Source: UBA2377 sp964525935
Lineage (GTDB): Bacteria; Verrucomicrobiota; Verrucomicrobiia; Opitutales; Opitutaceae
Assembly: GCA_964525935.1 (NCBI GenBank)
Contig: CAZGJZ010000010.1
Location: 83,619 to 147,618 of the forward strand
Length of the DNA: 64,000 nt
Reading direction: 5' to 3'
The notes under the pieces are model-generated. The model was not told where the DNA came from. It made no database searches and saw only the letters and a list, made by a program, of their open reading frames with translations. Made by a program: the position numbers and the translations under genes. Positions 26,578-35,390 of this stretch are shown here, piece after piece (the stretch's first letter is position 1; each line of letters opens with the position of its first letter).

Positions 26578-27339
26578 TCACGCGGTTTGTCGCGCGCGTT
26601 TCTTCGCAAGTCTCGCCTCGTTGGTGGCCTCACGTTTCGCCACTCGCTTCTCCTCGCGTTTCTTCTCGCGCTCACGTTCTTTATGACGAGTCTCTCGGCG
26701 GAAGATCTCGTCCTGGGCGAGCTGCGCTCGAATATCGAGATGGGGATGAGCGGCGAGGAAGGCGTGAAACTTCGCAAACGGTTCGCCCTCGATTCGCCCA
26801 GTCGTGAAGTAATCCCATCCCCCTCGTTCCCCGATGAACATCGGAGGGGACGGCGCGATCGCCTCGATGGGCGGGAAGTTCGTCTCGGCGGGGCCCCACA
26901 TGTGACGCGCGCGATACCCGCGCTTCCCGAGAACGGCCCAGTTGGGATCGGACTTGATGAACAGGCAGTTGTACCCCGTTCCCCATTCATGACGGGGGAC
27001 GTACGCCGCTGTCATCTTCCCCTCGCCCTCGAGGTCGATCCCGGCCTTCATCGCGGCGTCGAATCGCATCGTTCCGTGAATGCCGCGCGTCCAAAACGCG
27101 AGACGGTGACTGTACTGCGACGCGTCAGGTCCGGCGTAATCCAACGAGAAGTACTCCATGAAGGTCCCGCGATCGTCCTGGACGAGCGAGAAGACGTTGG
27201 AGTACGTCTCGCCCCCGATCGTCACCTCCATGGGAGTCTCGATGGTGGGTTTGTTGTCGTCGTCGTTGTTGTTGGGGACAGGGGGGAGCTCGTTCGTCTC
27301 GGCGGCGACGATCTCGGCGGGAGCAGCGGTCTCGGTCAT
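26578..27339 (-). CDS. Unknown protein with basic coiled C-terminus (253 aa)
   Basis: ATG at 27339. The N-terminal 35 residues are acidic and Asn-rich; residues 40-190 form a globular domain rich in aromatic residues (GTFMEYFSLDYAG, HRLAFWTRGIHGTM, GERGGWDYFTTG). The last 50 residues are a highly charged helix (REREKKREEKRVAKRE). The promoter region is an almost exact copy of that of the RING-CH gene at 28210. Function unknown. Confidence 0.7.
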   Translation of the reverse strand: MTETAAPAEIVAAETNELPPVPNNNDDDNKPTIETPMEVTIGGETYSNVFSLVQDDRGTFMEYFSLDYAGPDASQYSHRLAFWTRGIHGTMRFDAAMKAGIDLEGEGKMTAAYVPRHEWGTGYNCLFIKSDPNWAVLGKRGYRARHMWGPAETNFPPIEAIAPSPPMFIGERGGWDYFTTGRIEGEPFAKFHAFLAAHPHLDIRAQLAQDEIFRRETRHKEREREKKREEKRVAKREATNEARLAKKRARQTA

Positions 27340-27403
27340 TTCGGTCGAGGGAATTCGGCGAGTTTGGGCGGATGGGGAGCTCTCTCTTTTTTATTTGTGA
27401 TTT
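27331..27403. repeat. Duplicated promoter block, copy 1
   Basis: This block, containing GAGGGAATTCGGCGAG, TTTGGGCGGATGGGGAG and the promoter core TTATTTGTGATTTTT, recurs at 28202-28273 with about three differences. Each copy sits directly before a gene starting MTET. Confidence 0.85.
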
Positions 27404-28210
27404 TTAGGTGCCGGCTTCGACATCTGGCCCCTCATCAAAATCTACCACGACGTAATCGTCGGCCAACACGCGCAATTTCAAAGTCTTCGTATGATGCACC
27501 GTCGCGTCCTTCACGAATCCGTACGTCGAATAGACGACGACGATCGCCCCGACTACCGCCCAACTCAGCAAACAGGTCCAGGCGTTCATACCCGTCGGAC
27601 ACGACGAGCTTCCACCCCCACCTCCACCACCCCCCGTATACAACGCGATCACCACGGCTCCGATCCCCACAAAGGCGAGAACGATGAGAATCGTCATGAG
27701 TGCGTACGCGCTGATGACAGAGAGGGAACGGGGCGCCCATTCGTTTCGGATGTAAGGACACGTGAGTTTACACGGCTTCCAGGCAGGAGCCGGTATCGGT
27801 ATCGCGCACGTGGAATTGTCACGCACGCACTCCGCGGTAAATTCATCGAACTGTAGCATGAATATTGCCGTCGAGGCGATAAAAGTGCAGAACAGCGCAA
27901 TCACAAAGAGCGTGTCGCGAATGACGAGCGCAATCATCTTGCGTCGCCGCCTGCGTTCGTCCGCCTCCTCGCTCGAGGAGATGAAGGCCTTTCGCAACAC
28001 GTACTTGGTCGTGCACGTGCTGCACGCGTAGAAGGCGCGCGGACGGTCGGGGTTGGTCCTCCACGTATCGAGACAGCTGCGATGAACGTACTTTGACGTT
28101 CCGGCGCATTTACACGGTGCTATTAAATCGTTATCCGCTGTGTATTCCGTGTCGAGGCATATGCGGCACGTTTTACCAACGTCTTCGGTCGTCTCGGTCG
28201 TCTCGGTCAT
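27404..28210 (-). CDS. RING-CH (MARCH-type) membrane E3 ubiquitin ligase homologue (268 aa)
   Basis: ATG at 28210. Residues about 15-70 carry a C4HC3 RING-CH domain: CRICLD, CKCAGT, the zinc-binding His in YVHRSCLDTW and the closing CSTC. Three hydrophobic helices follow (near residues 93-118, 165-195 and 215-235) with a glycine-rich loop. This RING-CH plus membrane helices layout is that of MARCH ligases and of viral relatives (K3/K5 of herpesviruses, poxvirus MARCH-like proteins) that remove host membrane proteins. That role here is inference. All eight zinc ligands appear to be present. Confidence 0.88.
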   Translation of the reverse strand: MTETTETTEDVGKTCRICLDTEYTADNDLIAPCKCAGTSKYVHRSCLDTWRTNPDRPRAFYACSTCTTKYVLRKAFISSSEEADERRRRRKMIALVIRDTLFVIALFCTFIASTAIFMLQFDEFTAECVRDNSTCAIPIPAPAWKPCKLTCPYIRNEWAPRSLSVISAYALMTILIVLAFVGIGAVVIALYTGGGGGGGGSSSCPTGMNAWTCLLSWAVVGAIVVVYSTYGFVKDATVHHTKTLKLRVLADDYVVVDFDEGPDVEAGT

Positions 28211-28273
28211 TTCGGTAGAGGGAATTCGGCGAGTTTGGGCGGATGGGGAGCTCTCTCTTTTTTATTTGTGATA
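28202..28273. repeat. Duplicated promoter block, copy 2
   Basis: Direct copy of 27331-27403, ending in TTTATTTGTGATATTTT. It precedes the RING-CH gene. Confidence 0.85.
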
Positions 28274-28340
28274 TTTTAAACTCTTCGTCCCCATTTTTCG
28301 TCCATTCACCACCACCCCAGCCGACCGACCGATTTAAACC

Positions 28341-28832
28341 TCACGTTTCCTTGCACTGATTCCTGCGATTGGCGAGACTTTCTCTGACGTAATTCAGCTC
28401 CTTTCGCACATTCGCTACAGCCGTATGGAAGTCGGTCTCGAGCTGGACCATGCGATTCATCGCCGCATCCAATCTCTTGATTTCCTCAGTGGTCTCCAAG
28501 AGAAGCCATTTTCGATCGGTTTCTCCGTGATGTCGCTTTTCCGCCGGACGATCGTCCTCGAAACGATCGGCCACGACTCGACAAAGCTCCTCGATCGAGG
28601 AGTTCAAACACTCGTCCTTGATTTTATCGAGAAACTGAAACGCCGGCGAATTCAACGGACAATCGGTGATGCGGATGCTGCCGTCCCCAAACACGGAAAC
28701 GGTCGCGCCGAGAACGCGCATTGTCGCGTCCTTACAATCCACCGTTGAAATCCACACAGGCGCATCTTTTTTCCCCAACGACTCGGCAAGTTTAGTCCAG
28801 ATGAATTTTTGGTAAAGAGTGGAAAGAGACAT
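28341..28832 (-). CDS. Member of a dispersed small-protein family, copy 1 (163 aa)
   Basis: ATG at 28832 with AATCACAAATATTC just upstream. The N-terminal domain has LYQKFIWTKLAESLG, a VSVFGDGSIRIT hairpin and SSIEELCRVVAD; the C-terminal half is a coiled coil (IKRLDAAMNRMVQLETDFHTA). Clear paralogues lie at 38480 (LYRKFISAKIAEATG) and, more distantly, at 50404 (LKLLEIYGKDGVKW). Upstream regions of copies 1 and 2 are also similar. The FxxGxIxI hairpin echoes the intron-nested genes. Function unknown. Confidence 0.72.
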   Translation of the reverse strand: MSLSTLYQKFIWTKLAESLGKKDAPVWISTVDCKDATMRVLGATVSVFGDGSIRITDCPLNSPAFQFLDKIKDECLNSSIEELCRVVADRFEDDRPAEKRHHGETDRKWLLLETTEEIKRLDAAMNRMVQLETDFHTAVANVRKELNYVRESLANRRNQCKET

Positions 28833-28925
28833 CGTTCGCTCTTCAAAGAATATTTGTGATTTTGGGGGAGGGATCGGCCGGCAAAAATCAAAAATTCAAA
28901 AAAGAAAAATCAAACCCAACCACCC

Positions 28926-29831
28926 ATGAACTCCCCCCTCCTCGAAGAATCCTTCACCCCCCTCATCGCGGCGGTTGTGGGATTCGCGGCGACGATGGCC
29001 GTCGTGCGTCTCTTCCGCTCCTCGATATCGGTGATGCCGCCCCCTCCTCCTCCCTCGCCGAAAATTCTCGCGGTGAAGAAGGAGATTGACGTCATCTGTC
29101 TGATCGACGACGACGACGAGGAGGAGGCGGTTGTGAAGGAGGAGGATGTGGCTATTCTCCCCCCTCCTCCTCCTCCCCCTCCACCCCCGCTCGCATCGAA
29201 CCGCCGAGAAAATGAGGAAGATGAAGAAGACGACGAGACGGAACCCGCGAAGGAAAACGACTCCGCGAGCACCAATCGCGCCGCCCACCTCTTCAACCCC
29301 TACAAAATTCGAAAGGACGCGAGGCGAGCGCGGGATCTCCACCACCACGTCACCGTCGGTCTCAAGGGCCTTCCCTTATCGGACAAGAACAGCTTCTACA
29401 CGTCCGAGAGCGGCGAGCCGTCCTTCGTGAACGGGGACGATCCCGAGCCGAACGTTCGGCTCTTCGTGAAGCGAATCAAGGAGATTCGCGCGCTCATGAC
29501 GGCCAACTTCAAGAGGGTGAGCGGGTGTTACGTGGGGAAGACCTCGCGACGACGTCTGGCGGAGCGCTTCAGCGCCCACCGGAAGAAGGGCACGGAGAAC
29601 TCGTGCGTGGCGATGATTACGATTGCGACGTTCGATTCGGTCCCGGAGGGGCTGAAGCGATGGGGATTGGAACCCGAGACGGTGGCGTTGTTGTACGAGG
29701 TGTTGGTGACCAAGGCGTGTCGCGAGGCCGGGATCGAGGAGTACGACGCGGAGAACGTGGCGGGCGGGGGAAGGGTGGGGGGAAACACCGAGGCGTTGTT
29801 GTACGTGCTGATGGTGGTCTCGAATGAGTGA
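28926..29831 (+). CDS. Membrane-anchored GIY-YIG-like nuclease (301 aa)
   Basis: ATG at 28926. A hydrophobic N-terminal helix (residues 12-35) is followed by proline runs and an acidic linker. From about residue 195 the sequence reads SGCYVGKTSRRRLAERFSAHRKKG, which matches the second strand and R...H part of a GIY-YIG domain. Downstream an ALLYEVL segment could supply the metal-binding Glu. The first GIY triad is degenerate (NFKRVSGCYVG), so activity is uncertain. A membrane-anchored GIY-YIG protein is unusual. Confidence 0.6.
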   Translation: MNSPLLEESFTPLIAAVVGFAATMAVVRLFRSSISVMPPPPPPSPKILAVKKEIDVICLIDDDDEEEAVVKEEDVAILPPPPPPPPPPLASNRRENEEDEEDDETEPAKENDSASTNRAAHLFNPYKIRKDARRARDLHHHVTVGLKGLPLSDKNSFYTSESGEPSFVNGDDPEPNVRLFVKRIKEIRALMTANFKRVSGCYVGKTSRRRLAERFSAHRKKGTENSCVAMITIATFDSVPEGLKRWGLEPETVALLYEVLVTKACREAGIEEYDAENVAGGGRVGGNTEALLYVLMVVSNE

Positions 29832-29897
29832 ATGAATCGACAAACTACACATCAATATTATTATTCACAAGTTTGCGCATCATTAAAAAAAAACGAA

Positions 29898-30938
29898 ATG
29901 GGGGTGAACGCAAGTTCGGACGACAGCGCGCTGTTGCAAAATTCCGGAACGGTGGGGAAGTACCTTGACGGCGACTTCAATCGTTTCAACCAGTTGTTTT
30001 CGATGGCAACGGAGAATCGCTCGATGTTTGAATTCGTGCGCGACGAGTTGAAGGTCGTGAGTGGATTGGGTCGATACCAAGAACGAGCCGTGTCGCACAC
30101 CCAGCTTCTGCACGCTCTCATCGATTTGTCCTTTGGTGAATACATACTGGAGTTCATCCCCGATACCGATTTATCGGAGGGGGAGCGTCAGTTGCGCGAT
30201 TGTCTCGTCGAAAAGATTCGAAGCGTCACCGACGTGTTTGTGATCGATGCTCGTCAAATCGAAGGCGATCGTGCTTCGTACGACAAGGAGACGGTGTTGG
30301 AGTGGATCGTCATGGCGATGAAGTACGGCGTACGAGCCAACACGGTCATCATGTTTGTACCGGAGAGCATGGAATTCTCAATCGTCAACACCATGAAAAG
30401 GTTTGGGCAGAACCTTAATCTCACGTTCGGCCCCAGCGTCAGGCGCCTCGTTTTGGTCAAAACGAAAAAGCCGGGAAAACCGAGCGAGATCGTTCTCAGC
30501 GACCGCGATTTCGTGTTAACGGCCGCAGATGTAACCCACGAAAGAGGCTCTTTCCATTTGTTGACTGATGAGGGTGCGCGACGAACGAATGCAATCATTA
30601 AACAAACGATTAAGGCCGCGTTCCCCGATTCAAGTCCGGGTGCGACGTTTAGGTTCATGCACGTAACACGCCCCCACCCCCAACGTGTCGACGACGAGAC
30701 TTGGTGGAAATGGACGTCGGACTTTGTCGTGGAGGGTTCGCATGGTGACTTGTCCACGTGTGACTTGTTCACGGGCACAACTGAACTAGACATGGCCGCT
30801 CACTTGGACGATGAAGATACCATGTTGGAAGTTCCCCCCATGTTCAACTTCATCACGGGAAAGAAGTTTGTAGTTCGGCCACCGTCCCCAGACGAACCCG
30901 ATGACGAAGAGTTCGACGACGAAGAAGAGGAAGAGTAA
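29898..30938 (+). CDS. Unknown, probably N-myristoylated protein with acidic tail (346 aa)
   Basis: Start at ATG 29898, because a TTCACAAGTTT motif lies about 30 nt upstream; an earlier in-frame ATG at 29832 precedes that motif. It starts MGVNASS, a good N-myristoylation sequence. The body is alpha/beta (VTDVFVIDARQIEGD, VLEWIVMAMKYGV, IMFVPESMEFSIV), without a recognised motif. The last 15 residues are Asp/Glu. The next gene begins 7 nt after its stop. Confidence 0.68.
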   Translation: MGVNASSDDSALLQNSGTVGKYLDGDFNRFNQLFSMATENRSMFEFVRDELKVVSGLGRYQERAVSHTQLLHALIDLSFGEYILEFIPDTDLSEGERQLRDCLVEKIRSVTDVFVIDARQIEGDRASYDKETVLEWIVMAMKYGVRANTVIMFVPESMEFSIVNTMKRFGQNLNLTFGPSVRRLVLVKTKKPGKPSEIVLSDRDFVLTAADVTHERGSFHLLTDEGARRTNAIIKQTIKAAFPDSSPGATFRFMHVTRPHPQRVDDETWWKWTSDFVVEGSHGDLSTCDLFTGTTELDMAAHLDDEDTMLEVPPMFNFITGKKFVVRPPSPDEPDDEEFDDEEEEE

Positions 30939-30945
30939 GAGAACA

Positions 30946-31410
30946 ATGCCGGAGACGAACGACGATATAACTACTAAAATTGGGGTTTATTTACCGTTTC
31001 ACACATTTTCAGCCGACGGCGAACGACAAAAACGCCGCAATCCAACAATGAATGCCGAGATCAATCAAATGTTGACGAATTTGCATACGGTCAATCTCAA
31101 GACCGACGTCCCGTACCTCTTTCTCGTTCGTTCGATCCTCGGCAACATTCAAGATGCTATGAAAGACACGGTGTATCTTCCGAAACGAAATCTGATCAGT
31201 CGCATCGGTTTAGCCTTCGATTTGCAGAACGTCACGAAGGAACAAGCCATGCAGTTCCCGAAGGACGCCCTCGAATTCCTCGCACCGCGACTTCTCGAGA
31301 AGGGAATGGTGCTCAACATCGTTTCCACGACGTGTGAGAAGGATGCCGGACTCGGTGATTCGTTTTACGTCTTGATCGTCACATACGACCTGTTGCCGCA
31401 CATCGCGTAA
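30946..31410 (+). CDS. Unknown small protein (154 aa)
   Basis: Start taken at ATG 30946, just after the stop of the previous gene; an in-frame ATG at 30901 would overlap it by 38 nt. Globular sequence with YLPFHTFSADGE, a helical middle (INQMLTNLHTVNL) and a hydrophobic end (SFYVLIVTYDLLPHIA). It is likely co-transcribed with 29898, as no separate promoter motif is visible. Function unknown. Confidence 0.62.
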   Translation: MPETNDDITTKIGVYLPFHTFSADGERQKRRNPTMNAEINQMLTNLHTVNLKTDVPYLFLVRSILGNIQDAMKDTVYLPKRNLISRIGLAFDLQNVTKEQAMQFPKDALEFLAPRLLEKGMVLNIVSTTCEKDAGLGDSFYVLIVTYDLLPHIA

Positions 31411-31453
31411 TAGACGGGGGGGGTTTCACAAATTCGATCGACGTAAGACGACG

Positions 31454-31759
31454 ATGCAAGCCCGATACAAGGTGGTCGGTCCGGACGACTCCGATAAAAT
31501 CGAGCTGATGAAACGACTTCGGGAGCTGGGATTCGATGCCTTCATTGAGCGCGGCGACGACGATCACGCGGTTTACGACAACGTGACGTGGTTGGTCGGC
31601 AGTTTTCAACAAGCGGACGGCACGAGGAAGAGATACGTCAACGCGCAAGAGTTTCAACGCCGTCGTATCGATGAATCCGATTCGGCGGCGTGGGGGATGA
31701 CGGTGATGGTTCTCACCATGAACGCCGCCGACGACGAGCGAGAGCGCGCGAAGCTTTGA
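31454..31759 (+). CDS. Unknown small protein (101 aa)
   Basis: ATG at 31454, 43 nt after the preceding stop. Contains DDSDKIELMKRLRELGFDAF and NVTWLVGSFQQADGT, then a charged helix and WGMTVMVLTMNA. A TTTCACAAATTCG motif lies about 20 nt upstream. No family recognised. Confidence 0.6.
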   Translation: MQARYKVVGPDDSDKIELMKRLRELGFDAFIERGDDDHAVYDNVTWLVGSFQQADGTRKRYVNAQEFQRRRIDESDSAAWGMTVMVLTMNAADDERERAKL

Positions 31760-31826
31760 GTGAGTACGGTTGAGAAGATTTTTTTAAAACTAAAAAAAAA
31801 AACGAGGCGCCGCTCGTCGACACCAA

Positions 31827-32708
31827 TCAATTGTAGAAACATTTCGGATGGTCGGGCTCTTCATCTTGCAATCGAATGTCCTCAACCGTCCAGGGGATGC
31901 CGTTCGGATCCTCGATGAATTTCTGAATGAAAGGGTCGATTGATTCGCCTTCGTTCTGCAACTTCACATTCGCATTCACGAGAGTCAGTAGTCCGGTATG
32001 TTCCATGACGATATCGTCAAAGTTCATCCTTATACCCTCATCAAACTCTTCATCCAGATTTGCACGCGTAAACAAATCGTATCCCATCAACCATCCATCG
32101 ATGTTCAATAGCAACGAATGATTATTCGCGACGTACCATTTCGAAATCGCTCGTTTGAACTCTTCCACATACGGTTCCAAGCTCAACTTCATCGATCTCG
32201 CGTTCCAGCCCAACTCCCGGTCGCGAAATATGATATGTAGCGATGAGGACCTCGTCGTTTCCTTCACCAACACTCGAATGTTGGGAGGCAACGATTTTGA
32301 AGGATACTCCGCGAAACTTCGGTCTTCATCATTATATGCGTCGGGCAAAGCAGCGTTGCGAAGCCTCAAGACCTCGGCGTTCGGCGCAAAGACGCACGCC
32401 GTCGCGATGATGCGTCGTCGCGCCCTCGCGTCGTGACGATGCACGTCGAACGACAGATCCAACTCGCGCTTCGAATACAGCGTCGAAATCAGTTTGCGGC
32501 GCAACTCGGCGTAGCGAAGGTCATCAACGTCGAGATGTCGAAGGAGGATCTCGCACAACACGATATCCGGAATATGGTTGAATTGAAACGCGCGCAACGC
32601 CGACGCCCCAATATTGTCTGCGTCACCCCCAAACATGTAATACTGAACCAGCAACTCGTTGACATCCTGATCGATGAAGGCCCGATCGGACGAGGCGGCG
32701 CCGCCCAT
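31827..32708 (-). CDS. Unknown, probably N-myristoylated protein, possible F-box-like helix (293 aa)
   Basis: ATG at 32708; begins MGGAASS, an N-myristoylation-type start. Residues about 45-75 (HIPDIVLCEILLRHLDVDDLRYAEL) have the spacing of an F-box (LPxxxLxxIxxxLxxxDL), followed by a helix-rich region with LISTLYSKRELDLSF. The remainder shows leucine-rich patterns (EVLRLRNAALPD) and a C-terminal acidic segment. If the F-box reading is right it could be a substrate receptor of a host SCF ubiquitin ligase; evidence is thin. Confidence 0.65.
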   Translation of the reverse strand: MGGAASSDRAFIDQDVNELLVQYYMFGGDADNIGASALRAFQFNHIPDIVLCEILLRHLDVDDLRYAELRRKLISTLYSKRELDLSFDVHRHDARARRRIIATACVFAPNAEVLRLRNAALPDAYNDEDRSFAEYPSKSLPPNIRVLVKETTRSSSLHIIFRDRELGWNARSMKLSLEPYVEEFKRAISKWYVANNHSLLLNIDGWLMGYDLFTRANLDEEFDEGIRMNFDDIVMEHTGLLTLVNANVKLQNEGESIDPFIQKFIEDPNGIPWTVEDIRLQDEEPDHPKCFYN

Positions 32709-32834
32709 TCTCTTTAATCGAGGGCGGTCCGACGGGAATTATACTTTGGTGGGACGTTTGGATTTTTTACGTTAAAAAATGTTAAATTTTTTCGAGCGCG
32801 ACATGTATTATGTTAAATTTTTTGTCGGTTTTCG

Positions 32835-33599
32835 TCAACGTCGCCTCGCCCGCTTCTTGCAGCTTCGCGCCAGTCTCGCGCGTTTCTTCACGGGTGCTAC
32901 CTCCACCACACTCGATTCGTCGTCTTCTTCTTCCACACTCGACTCGTCTTCTTCCGACTCATCGGAGTCATCCGACTCGTCGTCGTCGTCATCGGAATCG
33001 GAACTCTCCTCTTCTGAACTCGTCGCATCGTCTTCGGAATCGAACTCGTCCGAAACGACGAATTCGGCTTCGTCCGAGTCGTATCCCCCTCGGCGCACCT
33101 TGACATCGATTTCATTCTCGTCCGACTCTTCAGACTTGAACGATTCGTCGTCGTCGTCGTCCGCGACCGCATCGGCGACCGCGCTTCCGATCGTATCAGA
33201 AACGCACCGTCTCGCCCCGCAATTTCCCGTGAACGGACGCGTTCTATACACGCCCTCGATTCTCTCGTTTTCACGTTCCTTCTCCTCCCCCCACTCCTCG
33301 GCGATCTCGCGTCTCGCCGCGCGACGCGTGGCGCGAATCTCCACCATTCTCGTCTTGGCCGCGATCCGCTCGTCGCGCGTCGCCCTCCCGTAGCACGCGC
33401 GACACAAAGCCGACTTTTCAGAGGGCGGGACGAGGCGTTTGCACCCTGGTGCGACGCACAGCGAGCGGCGCGAGTTCGCGAGCATCAAGTGCTTGATCGT
33501 CGTCTGATGGTGGGTGTAGGCCATTGCGGAACTCAACGTCACGTCGCAAACGTCGCAGCGATTGGTTTGGGGGAGCTCGGTAGAATCGGTAGACGCCAT
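32835..33599 (-). CDS. C2H2/U1-type zinc-finger protein with acidic middle (254 aa)
   Basis: ATG at 33599, with GATCACAAATTCATC on the minus strand about 35 nt upstream. Residues 15-40 contain CDVCDVTLSSAMAYTHHQTTIKH, a U1/matrin-like C2H2 finger, followed by CVAPGCKRL ... CRACYGRA, a second Cys cluster. A long basic helix follows (RMVEIRATRRAARREIAEEW). The second half is dominated by Asp/Glu/Ser. The C-terminus is basic (KKRARLARSCKKRARRR), a likely nuclear localisation signal. RNA- or DNA-binding nuclear protein is a reasonable inference. Confidence 0.7.
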   Translation of the reverse strand: MASTDSTELPQTNRCDVCDVTLSSAMAYTHHQTTIKHLMLANSRRSLCVAPGCKRLVPPSEKSALCRACYGRATRDERIAAKTRMVEIRATRRAARREIAEEWGEEKERENERIEGVYRTRPFTGNCGARRCVSDTIGSAVADAVADDDDDESFKSEESDENEIDVKVRRGGYDSDEAEFVVSDEFDSEDDATSSEEESSDSDDDDDESDDSDESEEDESSVEEEDDESSVVEVAPVKKRARLARSCKKRARRR

Positions 33600-33646
33600 G
33601 TCGTCGTCGTCTCACGAGTCGTCGCGATGATGAATTTGTGATCATT

Positions 33647-33790
33647 TCAATTGGGTTTTGGTTTTTGGGGGTTTTGGTTTTTGGGGTTTTTGGTTTTTGG
33701 GGTTTTTGGTTTTTGGGGTTTTTGTTTTTTGGGGGTTTTGGTTTTTGGAGGTTTTGGTTTTTGGGGGTTTTGGTTTTTGGGGGTTTTTGA
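33647..33790. repeat. GT-rich tandem repeat (GGTTTTTGGGG units)
   Basis: About 140 nt made of degenerate GGTTTTTGGGGTTTTT and GGTTTTGGTTTTTGGGG units between two divergent genes. The strand is purely G and T with little interruption. It resembles telomere-like or G-quadruplex-forming DNA. The minus-strand frame through it encodes a meaningless KPKTPKN repeat. Confidence 0.85.
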
Positions 33791-33865
33791 TTTTCTATTA
33801 ATCAGCAAATTCCATCGCAAATAAAACCGACTCAACCGAAACGACGAGATACCCACATTCTCAAA

Positions 33866-34600
33866 ATGAACGAATACGACGGCATCGACGAGGTGGACGA
33901 CGACTATGATGAAGTCGACAGGGGCTACCACCACTTCTTCGATTTTCACAACCGCATCACTGATTTTCACAACCGCAATTCTCGAGAGGTGGGAAGTTTG
34001 ACGCATGGAAGGTCGAATGCGCATTTCAAATTCATACTTGCGGTTGGGTCTCGTCAACACCCGGCATTTCAACTCGACACCCAGAGATTCATGTCGATGA
34101 TCTTAGCGAGAGACCCGTTGTGGATGCGCACACGAGAGATGCACCACATCCCATACGATGTATTACGAAAAACGCAATACACGTTGGTGGTCATGGGGGA
34201 ATACTTGGTAAAGTATGTGATTCAATCGTACCGGCTCTTTGCGATAACAATCGACGACCCCGAAATCGATCCCGCCGCCGTTCGTCTCATGAAGCATGTA
34301 CAAGTGCTAATTCTCGTGCAGGCGTTTTCGCTGTGTGGAATGAATGTCGCCTTGCGAATTGGCAGCCGCTACGACGAGATCACCTCCGACACTAATGTGG
34401 TCATTTTTGACGAAGCAACCTCATACTTGACGACCCCACGACGCAACTTATTTCGCGTCGGAATCGTGAACTATGGTTTATTAGAATTCATTAAAAAGGT
34501 AGAAAGACTGGAGAGTCCGAGAATGGTCAATGAAAACGAGGAGGCGAAGTTGGATGAAGAGATAGTACAACTGATTAAGAGGATGAGGATGAACGCTTAA
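33866..34600 (+). CDS. Paralogue pair member A, unknown protein (244 aa)
   Basis: ATG at 33866 after a CATCGCAAATAAAACC promoter variant. Acidic N-terminus (DEVDDDYDEVD), then a globular domain. It aligns with the next gene over most of its length: VLRKTQYTLVVMGEYLVKYV with TWRKVHPTLEQIGMCVAKSA, and YDEITSDTNVVIFDEATSYL with KDKITSKTQVVIFDDMETLL, then FRVGIVN with FRVGLVD. Upstream sequences are also related (TTCTATTAATC). A recent tandem duplication with divergence. Function unknown. Confidence 0.72.
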   Translation: MNEYDGIDEVDDDYDEVDRGYHHFFDFHNRITDFHNRNSREVGSLTHGRSNAHFKFILAVGSRQHPAFQLDTQRFMSMILARDPLWMRTREMHHIPYDVLRKTQYTLVVMGEYLVKYVIQSYRLFAITIDDPEIDPAAVRLMKHVQVLILVQAFSLCGMNVALRIGSRYDEITSDTNVVIFDEATSYLTTPRRNLFRVGIVNYGLLEFIKKVERLESPRMVNENEEAKLDEEIVQLIKRMRMNA

Positions 34601-34628
34601 TTTTGATTTCTATTAATCGACAAAATCC

Positions 34629-34644
34629 ATCACAAATAAAATCC
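34629..34644 (+). promoter_or_regulatory. Promoter motif
   Basis: ATCACAAATAAAATCC, 62 nt before the ATG at 34707; related to the CATCGCAAATAAAACC before the paralogue at 33866. Confidence 0.6.
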
Positions 34645-34706
34645 GAGACCTCTCTCGACCATTTTCCCCAGACCGAAACGACCGAAACGACCGAGACGCC
34701 CCCACA

Positions 34707-35378
34707 ATGAACTACGACGAAGACGAGGTTGATGATGACGTCGTCGTCGATCACTACAAGGGCAATTCCCGTGAGGGTGGCGGCGGCGGAGGTTCATCGA
34801 GTCAAGAGTCGACGACCTGCACCCTCCTTGTCGCGAATTCGTTCCGCCGCGACGTGAAGTTTGACCTCAACATCCTGGTTTTCAAGAACTCGATCGCGAA
34901 TAAACACTGGATGGAGCTCTACGAGCGAACGAGTTCGATTGAAATTCCATATGAGACGTGGCGTAAAGTACACCCCACGCTGGAACAAATTGGGATGTGC
35001 GTGGCGAAGAGTGCGTTTGATTCGAATTGGTTATGCGCGATAACGACCGTCTTCAACTCATCGAGGGTTATCGAACAACATTTGACGATGTTACAAGCGA
35101 TCGTTCTCAGGGATGCGTTTGTGCAGAGTGGAAAACAAGAGACCGCCGTGAGAGTACAAGGTCGCAAAGACAAGATCACATCCAAAACTCAGGTGGTCAT
35201 TTTCGACGATATGGAAACGCTTCTGGCGATACCTCCCACCATATTTCGCGTCGGGCTCGTGGACGCGAAGACCATGATCACGCTTCACGAGAGTATGCAA
35301 TTGGCATGGAAGTTTACGGAAAAAATGGAGAAGGACGAGGAAGAGGAGAAGAAGAAGAAGGCGAAAGCGAACGCTTAA
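34707..35378 (+). CDS. Paralogue pair member B, unknown protein (223 aa)
   Basis: ATG at 34707. It shares fold and motifs with the gene at 33866 (VVIFDD, FRVGLVDAK), but its N-terminus has a glycine run and its C-terminus is a Lys/Glu helix (EEEEKKKKAKA). No signal peptide or membrane helix. It ends 12 nt from the convergent gene at 35391. Confidence 0.72.
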   Translation: MNYDEDEVDDDVVVDHYKGNSREGGGGGGSSSQESTTCTLLVANSFRRDVKFDLNILVFKNSIANKHWMELYERTSSIEIPYETWRKVHPTLEQIGMCVAKSAFDSNWLCAITTVFNSSRVIEQHLTMLQAIVLRDAFVQSGKQETAVRVQGRKDKITSKTQVVIFDDMETLLAIPPTIFRVGLVDAKTMITLHESMQLAWKFTEKMEKDEEEEKKKKAKANA

Positions 35379-35390
35379 TTCACACATAAG

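Noticed and set aside
33647..34072. KPKTPKN-repeat minus-strand frame
   Set aside because: Translation of the GT tandem repeat; overlaps the start of the conserved gene at 33866.
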